A stretch of DNA of 64,000 bases, from assembly GCF_036906915.1 (NCBI RefSeq), contig NZ_JBAKHX010000024.1, positions 1 through 64,000 of the forward strand. The letters run 5' to 3'. The position numbers and the translations under genes were made by a program. This document shows positions 59,614 through 64,000 of this stretch, piece after piece; within the stretch, counting starts at the first letter, position 1, and each line of letters starts with the position of its first letter. The notes beneath the pieces were generated by a model. The model saw only the letters and a list, made by a program, of their open reading frames with translations. It was not told the DNA's origin and ran no database searches. This DNA comes from Phytohabitans sp036906915 (lineage in GTDB: Bacteria; Actinomycetota; Actinomycetes; Mycobacteriales; Micromonosporaceae).

Positions 59614-61202
59614 GGTGCCCCCTCTTCAGAGCCGGCGTGCCGACCAGCGCGCCGGCCGGAGAACACGCAGTCGGCCAGTGACAGGCCGCTCACGTACGAG
59701 TTCGAGCAGACGCCCACGGCGGTGCGGCCGGCGGCGTACAGCCCGGGGATCGTGTCGCCGCCGGGCCGGCGTACCAGGCCGGTCTGCTCGTCGACCAGCA
59801 GCCCGCCCAGGGTGAGCATCGGCGCGGGCTGACCCAGCCGCGGCCTGACCGAGCAGTCGATCAGCGAGTAGGGCGGCCGCGCGAGCGGCCGGACGAGGTC
59901 GGCCGGCTTGCCGGCCGGGTCGGGCTCGCCCGCCTCGGCGGCGGCGTTGTACGCCTTGACGGTCGCCGCGAGCCCGGCCGGGTCGACGCGGGCCTTCGCC
60001 GCGACCGCCGCGAGCGTCGGCCCGCTGACCCGGTCGACGGTGAGCACCCAGCGGGCCTGCAGCCACTGGAACCACAGCGTCTGCTCGCGCACCTGCCGGC
60101 GCGCCTCGGCGAGCACGTCGGCGTCGACCAGCAGCCACGCTCGCCGCTGGTCGCAGCGCAGTACGGCGTCGCCGATCGCGGCTCCGTACCGGGACTCGTC
60201 GCACACCCGCTGGCCGGCCCGGTCGACGAGCACGCCGTGCACGAGCGCGGCGGGGGGCGTCAGGAAGCGCCACAGCGACATCCGGTCGAGGTGCCCGGTG
60301 CCGGCGCCGACCTCGGTGCCGAGCCGGATGCCGCTGCCGTCGTCGGCGGGCGTGCCGAGGCGCAGCCCGCCCCGGTACGCGGGCGCGTGCTCGGCGACCA
60401 TCCGTCGGTTGTGTACGAAGCCACCCGCCGCCAGCACCACGCCACGCCGGGCGGCGATCCGCAGTGGACGGCCGTAGCGGCGCTCCAACCAGCCGACCGG
60501 ACGGTGCAGCGCGCGCCCGAGAGCGGGCATGTACAGGCCGGGCTTGACGGACCAGCGGTGCAGCGTGCCGTGCGCGAACCGCACCCAGCCGGGAGCGTCG
60601 CGCAGCGTGGTGGCCTCGACGCCGACGATCCTGCCACCGTCGCTGGCGACCAGCCGGTGCGCCGTGGTCCGGGTGCGCACGCGTACCCGGCGCTCCTGGG
60701 CGGCGGCAGCCAGCCGGGCGTGCAACACCGCGCCGGACGTGCCCTTGCCGACGGCGCGGTGGCCGCGCGGCGCGGGTGTGGCGGTGCCAGCGAACGACAG
60801 CTCGCTCCCCGAGTAGTAAAGATAGAACCTGTTATCGGGATATGACGTCTTGTAGGGGCAGAGGCTGGCCTCGAACGGGACGCCGCGCTCCTCCAGCCAC
60901 GCCAGCGCGCTGGCGCTGCTCTCGCAGAACCGCTGCAGCGTCCCGGGCGAGACGGCGTCACCCACCTCGCGGCTCAGGTACGCGAACATGGCCTCCGGAG
61001 TGTCCTCGATGCCGGCAGTGCGCTGCTGGGCTGTGCCACCGCCCGCATACACGACGCCGCCGGAGAGCGCGGTCGCGCCGCCGCCACCGAACCGGTCGAG
61101 CGCCACCACGCTCGCGCCCGCCTCGGCCGCCTCGATGGCGGCGCAGGCGCCAGCGGCGCCGAAGCCGACGACGACCACGTCGGCGTACTCGTCCCAGGCC
61201 AC
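59607..61202 (-). CDS. KstD-family flavoprotein, possibly 3-keto-5-alpha-steroid delta-4-dehydrogenase
   Basis: A 531-residue FAD-dependent dehydrogenase: VVVVGFGAAGACAAIEAAEAG, GATALSGGVVYAGGG and CSNSYVSGLSLADCVFSGRR at the end. It is only distantly like the KstD encoded next to it and resembles delta-4-(5-alpha)-KSTD enzymes that make the 4-ene of 5-alpha-3-ketosteroids. GTG 61202 is chosen because AGGAGG lies 5 nt upstream; GTG 61208 is too close to it. It heads the hsaE-hsaG-hsaF operon, and the kstD-side KstR box (61234) also faces it. The exact reaction is inferred. Confidence 0.72.
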   Translation of the reverse strand: MAWDEYADVVVVGFGAAGACAAIEAAEAGASVVALDRFGGGGATALSGGVVYAGGGTAQQRTAGIEDTPEAMFAYLSREVGDAVSPGTLQRFCESSASALAWLEERGVPFEASLCPYKTSYPDNRFYLYYSGSELSFAGTATPAPRGHRAVGKGTSGAVLHARLAAAAQERRVRVRTRTTAHRLVASDGGRIVGVEATTLRDAPGWVRFAHGTLHRWSVKPGLYMPALGRALHRPVGWLERRYGRPLRIAARRGVVLAAGGFVHNRRMVAEHAPAYRGGLRLGTPADDGSGIRLGTEVGAGTGHLDRMSLWRFLTPPAALVHGVLVDRAGQRVCDESRYGAAIGDAVLRCDQRRAWLLVDADVLAEARRQVREQTLWFQWLQARWVLTVDRVSGPTLAAVAAKARVDPAGLAATVKAYNAAAEAGEPDPAGKPADLVRPLARPPYSLIDCSVRPRLGQPAPMLTLGGLLVDEQTGLVRRPGGDTIPGLYAAGRTAVGVCSNSYVSGLSLADCVFSGRRAGRHAGSEEGAPC

Positions 61203-61233
61203 GGTCACCTCCTAGGCATCGCCCCCGCAGAAC

Positions 61234-61247
61234 TATAACCTGTTCTA
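61234..61247. promoter_or_regulatory. KstR operator between the flavoprotein/hsaEGF operon and kstD
   Basis: TATAACCTGTTCTA matches all conserved KstR positions. It ends at 61247, directly before the kstD GTG at 61248, and is 31 nt from the flavoprotein start. Confidence 0.85.
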
Positions 61248-62873
61248 GTGGAACACTTCGACCTCGTAGTAGTGGGAAGTGGCGCGGCGGGCATGACGGC
61301 AGCGCTGACCGCCGCGCATCACGGGCTCACCACGGTCGTCCTGGAGAAGGCGAGCGCCTTCGGCGGCTCCACGGCACGGTCGGGCGGCGGTGTTTGGCTA
61401 CCGGGTAACGACGTGCTGCGCCGCGCGGGCGTGCCCGACAGCGAGGAGCGGGCGCTCACGTACCTGGCGCACGTGGCCGGGCCCGAGGTGCCGCAGGCGC
61501 GGCAGCGGGCGCTGATCGAGCACGGGCCGGCGGCGCTGGCGTTCGTCGCGGCGCACTCGCCGCTGCGGTTCTCGTGGGTGCCCGGGTACGCCGACTACTA
61601 CCCGGAGGCGCCGGGCGGGTTACCACAGGGGCGCACGATCGAGCCGGTGCCGCTCGACGGGCGGGTGCTGGGGAGCGACCTCGACGCCCTCGCGCCGCCG
61701 TACCTGCCGGTGCCGGAGGGCATGGTCGTGACCGCGGTCGACTACCGGTGGCTGTCGCTGGGCGCGCGGCACTGGCGGGCGGCGCTGACCGCGGTGCGGC
61801 TCGGCGCGCGGGCGGCCGTGTCGCGAGCGCTCAAGCGGCGCCGGATCGGCATGGGCCAGGCGCTCGCCGCCGGCCTGCGCGCGGGGCTGCGGCGGGCCGG
61901 CGTTCCGGTGTGGCTGGACACCCCGATGGCCGACCTGCACGTCGTGGACGGCCGGGTGACCGGCGTACGGACAGCCGATGGCCGTCTCATCGGAGCCCGC
62001 CGGGGTGTCCTGATCGCCTCTGGCGGCTTCGAGCGCAACGAGGCCATGCGCCAGCGGCACCAACGGGCACCGATCGGTGCGCAGTGGACGGTCGGCGCGC
62101 CCGGCAACACCGGCGACGGGATCGCGGCCGGTGAGCGGCTGGGCGCCGCGCTGGACCTCATGGACGACGCGTGGTGGGGCCCGTCGATACCGCTGCCGAA
62201 CGGCCCGTACTTCTGCCTGGCCGAGCGGAGCCTGCCCGGCTGCCTGATCGTGAACGAGCGGGGGGAGCGGTTCGTCAACGAGGCCGCGCCCTATGTGGAC
62301 GCCGTGCACGCCATGTACGACACCGGGAGCGTGCCCGCGTGGCTCGTCGCCGACCAGACCTACCGCGACCGGTACCTCTTCGCCGGGCGCGGACCGCGCG
62401 CACCGCTCCCCCGCCGCTGGTACGAGGCGGGGGTGGCGCACCGCGCCTCCAACCTGGACGGCCTGGCCGCCAAGATCGGCGTACCGGCGGACGCGTTGCG
62501 CGACACCGTCGAGCGGTTCAACGGGTTCGCCGCACTCGGCCGCGACCTCGACTTCGGCCGCGGCGACTCCGCTTACGACCGGTACTACGGCGACCCGCGC
62601 AACCACCCCAACCCGTGCCTCGCGCCGCTGCGGAGGCCGCCGTTCCACGCGTTCCGGATCGTCCCCGGCGACCTGGGCACCAAGGGCGGGCTGCGCACCG
62701 ACGAACGCGCCCGCGTCCTGCGCCCGGACGGCTCGACGATCCCGGGCCTGTACGCCGCCGGCAACGCCAGTGCCTCGGTGATGGGCCACAGCTATGCGGG
62801 CGCCGGGGCGACCATCGGACCGGCGATGACGTTCGGCTACCTGGCCGCCCTCGACGCCGCCAAGGAGGCGTGA
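61248..62873 (+). CDS. kstD: 3-ketosteroid delta-1-dehydrogenase KstD
   Basis: A 541-residue FAD enzyme: VVVGSGAAGMTAALTAAHHG, GGSTARSGGGVWLPGND, WVPGYADYYPEAPGG, MDDAWWGPS, DLGTKGGLRTDE and MGHSYAGAGATIGPAMTFG with the catalytic Tyr/Gly pair. It desaturates C1-C2 of the 3-ketosteroid, which with KshAB triggers ring B opening. The GTG start touches the KstR box, so the mRNA is leaderless or nearly so. Codon 125 is TTA (61620-61622). It is coupled to the next gene by TGATG. Confidence 0.95.
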   Translation: MEHFDLVVVGSGAAGMTAALTAAHHGLTTVVLEKASAFGGSTARSGGGVWLPGNDVLRRAGVPDSEERALTYLAHVAGPEVPQARQRALIEHGPAALAFVAAHSPLRFSWVPGYADYYPEAPGGLPQGRTIEPVPLDGRVLGSDLDALAPPYLPVPEGMVVTAVDYRWLSLGARHWRAALTAVRLGARAAVSRALKRRRIGMGQALAAGLRAGLRRAGVPVWLDTPMADLHVVDGRVTGVRTADGRLIGARRGVLIASGGFERNEAMRQRHQRAPIGAQWTVGAPGNTGDGIAAGERLGAALDLMDDAWWGPSIPLPNGPYFCLAERSLPGCLIVNERGERFVNEAAPYVDAVHAMYDTGSVPAWLVADQTYRDRYLFAGRGPRAPLPRRWYEAGVAHRASNLDGLAAKIGVPADALRDTVERFNGFAALGRDLDFGRGDSAYDRYYGDPRNHPNPCLAPLRRPPFHAFRIVPGDLGTKGGLRTDERARVLRPDGSTIPGLYAAGNASASVMGHSYAGAGATIGPAMTFGYLAALDAAKEA

Positions 62874-63703
62874 TGCCCATCGACCCCGCCGTCGCGATCG
62901 GCGCCGAAATGCCTGGCCGCGACCTGTCCTGGACCACCACCGACGTGCTGCTGTACCACCTGGCGCTGGGCGCCCGCGCCGACGAGATGTCCTATGTGTA
63001 CGAGCGGGACCTGCGGGTGCTGCCGACGTTCGCGGTGGTGGCCAGTACGCTGCGCGACACCGCGCCACCCGCGCTCGACATGCCCGGGGTCGACGTGAGC
63101 CTCGCCAGCGCCCTGCACGGGCGGGAGGAGCTGGTCATCCACCGCCCGCTGCCCGTCGCCGGTGACGCTAAGGCCTGGTCACGGATCGCGGACGTGTACG
63201 ACAAGGGCAGCGCGGCCATCGTGGTGCTCGAGATCGGCACGCCGTACTACACCATCCGCAGGAGCGTCTTCCTACGCGGTGAGGGCGGCTTCGGCGGTGA
63301 CCGCGGGCCGAAGACGACCGTGGCGGTGCCGGAGCGGGCGCCGGACGCCGAGGTGCTGTGCCACACCTGGCTGGAGCAGCCCATGCTGTACCGGCTGCTC
63401 GGCGACCGCAATCCCTTGCACGCCGACCCGGACTTCGCCGCGCTGGCCGGGTTCCCGCGCCCCATCCTGCACGGCCTTTGCACGTACGGCATGGTGTGCA
63501 AGGCGGTCGTGGACGCGATGCTGGACGGCGATCCGTCCACGGTGACCGGATACAGTGCCCGCTTCGCGGGCGTGGTCTTCCCCGGCGAGACGCTGCGCGT
63601 GCGGATCTGGCGCGCCGACGGCGGATACGCCGTGACCGCGACGGTGGTCGACCGCGACGACGCCCCGGCCCTCTCCGACGCCCTGCTGACCGTCAGCGGG
63701 TAG
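62873..63703 (+). CDS. MaoC-type enoyl-CoA hydratase (ChsH3/Rv3538-like)
   Basis: A 276-residue double hot-dog protein. The hydratase-2 motif is in the second half, LGDRNPLHADPDFAALAGF then PILHGLCTYG. The first half keeps the fold only. The place just after kstD and the length equal Rv3538 in M. tuberculosis, a proposed hydratase for sterol side-chain enoyl-CoA. ATG 62873 overlaps the kstD stop by one base. Confidence 0.83.
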   Translation: MPIDPAVAIGAEMPGRDLSWTTTDVLLYHLALGARADEMSYVYERDLRVLPTFAVVASTLRDTAPPALDMPGVDVSLASALHGREELVIHRPLPVAGDAKAWSRIADVYDKGSAAIVVLEIGTPYYTIRRSVFLRGEGGFGGDRGPKTTVAVPERAPDAEVLCHTWLEQPMLYRLLGDRNPLHADPDFAALAGFPRPILHGLCTYGMVCKAVVDAMLDGDPSTVTGYSARFAGVVFPGETLRVRIWRADGGYAVTATVVDRDDAPALSDALLTVSG

Positions 63704-64000
63704 CGGGGCGCCTCAGCGACCAACTCCCGGTAGAACCGCAGCAGCCTCGGCGATTCGGCCATCGGCCAGAAGATCGACCCGGCCAGGACCGTCGGGCCGA
63801 GCGGGTTGAGCCGGAACTCGAACTCGGTGACGACGCCGAAGTTTCCGCCGCCGCCGCGCGCGCCCCAGAACAGGTCCGCGTTCTCACCTTCGCTCGCCTT
63901 GACGAACTCGCCGCCCGCGGTGACGACGTCGACCGACAGCAGCCGTCGCTCCCGCGGCCTCACCCGCCGCGGTCCCACAACCCACCCGGCCCGCAGGGCC
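63704..64000 (-). pseudogene. Fragment of a berberine-bridge-type FAD-linked oxidase
   Basis: The minus strand encodes SVDVVTAGGEFVKASEGE, ADLFWGARGGGGNFGVVTEF and LRFYRELVAEAP, the central FAD-binding part of BBE-like oxidases. Toward the C-terminus the similarity stops at about 63710, beside the hydratase stop, and the frame runs on into antisense of that gene. The segment just upstream of LSVDVVTA is diverged (VRPRERR in place of the usual KxGLTxDN-type sequence). The C-terminal substrate and BBE domains are absent, so I call it a remnant. The 5' part lies outside the window. Confidence 0.55.

Noticed and set aside
60823..60836. KstR-like site TAGAACCTGTTATC inside the FAD-dehydrogenase gene
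   Set aside because: It matches seven of eight conserved positions but falls in coding sequence for NRFYLYYS, about 370 nt from the start. It is probably chance plus codon constraint, although a roadblock function cannot be excluded.

Overview
The window is very GC-rich DNA from a high-GC actinobacterium, with many GTG starts and many 1-4 nt start/stop overlaps. Its content is dominated by a sterol (cholesterol/phytosterol) catabolic gene set. No 16S or other phylogenetic marker is present, so genus is not determined. The gene content (F420-type enzymes, a CBM2-bearing secreted protease, an alpha-L-rhamnosidase) suggests a soil or plant-associated filamentous actinomycete, possibly Micromonosporaceae. 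That placement is inference.

Region 1 (1-7.2 kb) is ordinary accessory DNA: the tail of a LacI-type regulator, a sugar-binding lipoprotein, a TolB-like propeller, a CGNR regulator, a GNAT acetyltransferase, an M50 site-2 protease, a LexA-box-preceded small gene and a Pth2. It also holds several gene scars (LuxR fragment, S8-protease tail, VOC tail, internally deleted alpha/beta hydrolase).

Region 2 (7.2-45.6 kb) is most of a sterol catabolon. From left to right it contains: a GH78 rhamnosidase, an Rv3520c-like F420 oxidoreductase and a zinc ADH; kstR2 with several SDRs, a PPOX protein and an aldehyde dehydrogenase; the ring C/D genes echA20-ipdA-ipdB-ipdC and fadA6; side-chain genes chsE4-chsE5, fadD19 and echA19; a DUF35-ltp4-ltp3 operon; a secreted cholesterol oxidase; cyp125 and fadA5 with two membrane proteins; ipdF-fadE30; and fadD3-echA-fadE31-fadE32-fadE33.

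Region 3 (45.7-50.5 kb) interrupts the set with a 1400-residue S8 protease carrying a C-terminal CBM2 and a Uma2 nuclease.

Region 4 (50.8-63.7 kb) is the ring A/B set: hsaB-hsaC-hsaD-hsaA, divergent from kshA-(small Cys protein)-kshB, then hsaF-hsaG-hsaE with a second KstD-like flavoprotein, divergent from kstD and a chsH3-like hydratase. A berberine-bridge-type oxidase fragment ends the window.

Regulation can be read from the DNA. Eleven intergenic sites fit the KstR operator TNNAACNNGTTNNA (most perfectly, three with one conserved base changed). One perfect KstR2 operator, AnCAAGnnCTTGnT, lies between fadE30 and fadD3, with weaker ones before kstR2 and echA20. kstR itself, the mce4 importer, hsd4A, chsE1/chsE2 and ltp2/chsH1/chsH2 are not seen here.

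The least explained signal is a dispersed composite element present three times (6.8, 24.2 and 50.7 kb). Each copy is a C-rich tract, a long hairpin with a partly conserved 15-nt loop and a trailing CTTGATCG block. All three sit just downstream of a stop codon, in the same orientation relative to the gene that reads into them. Other points worth attention are operators that overlap or abut start codons (fadA6, kstD), a five-cysteine protein inside the ksh operon, and a rhamnosidase apparently tied to a KstR-controlled operon.
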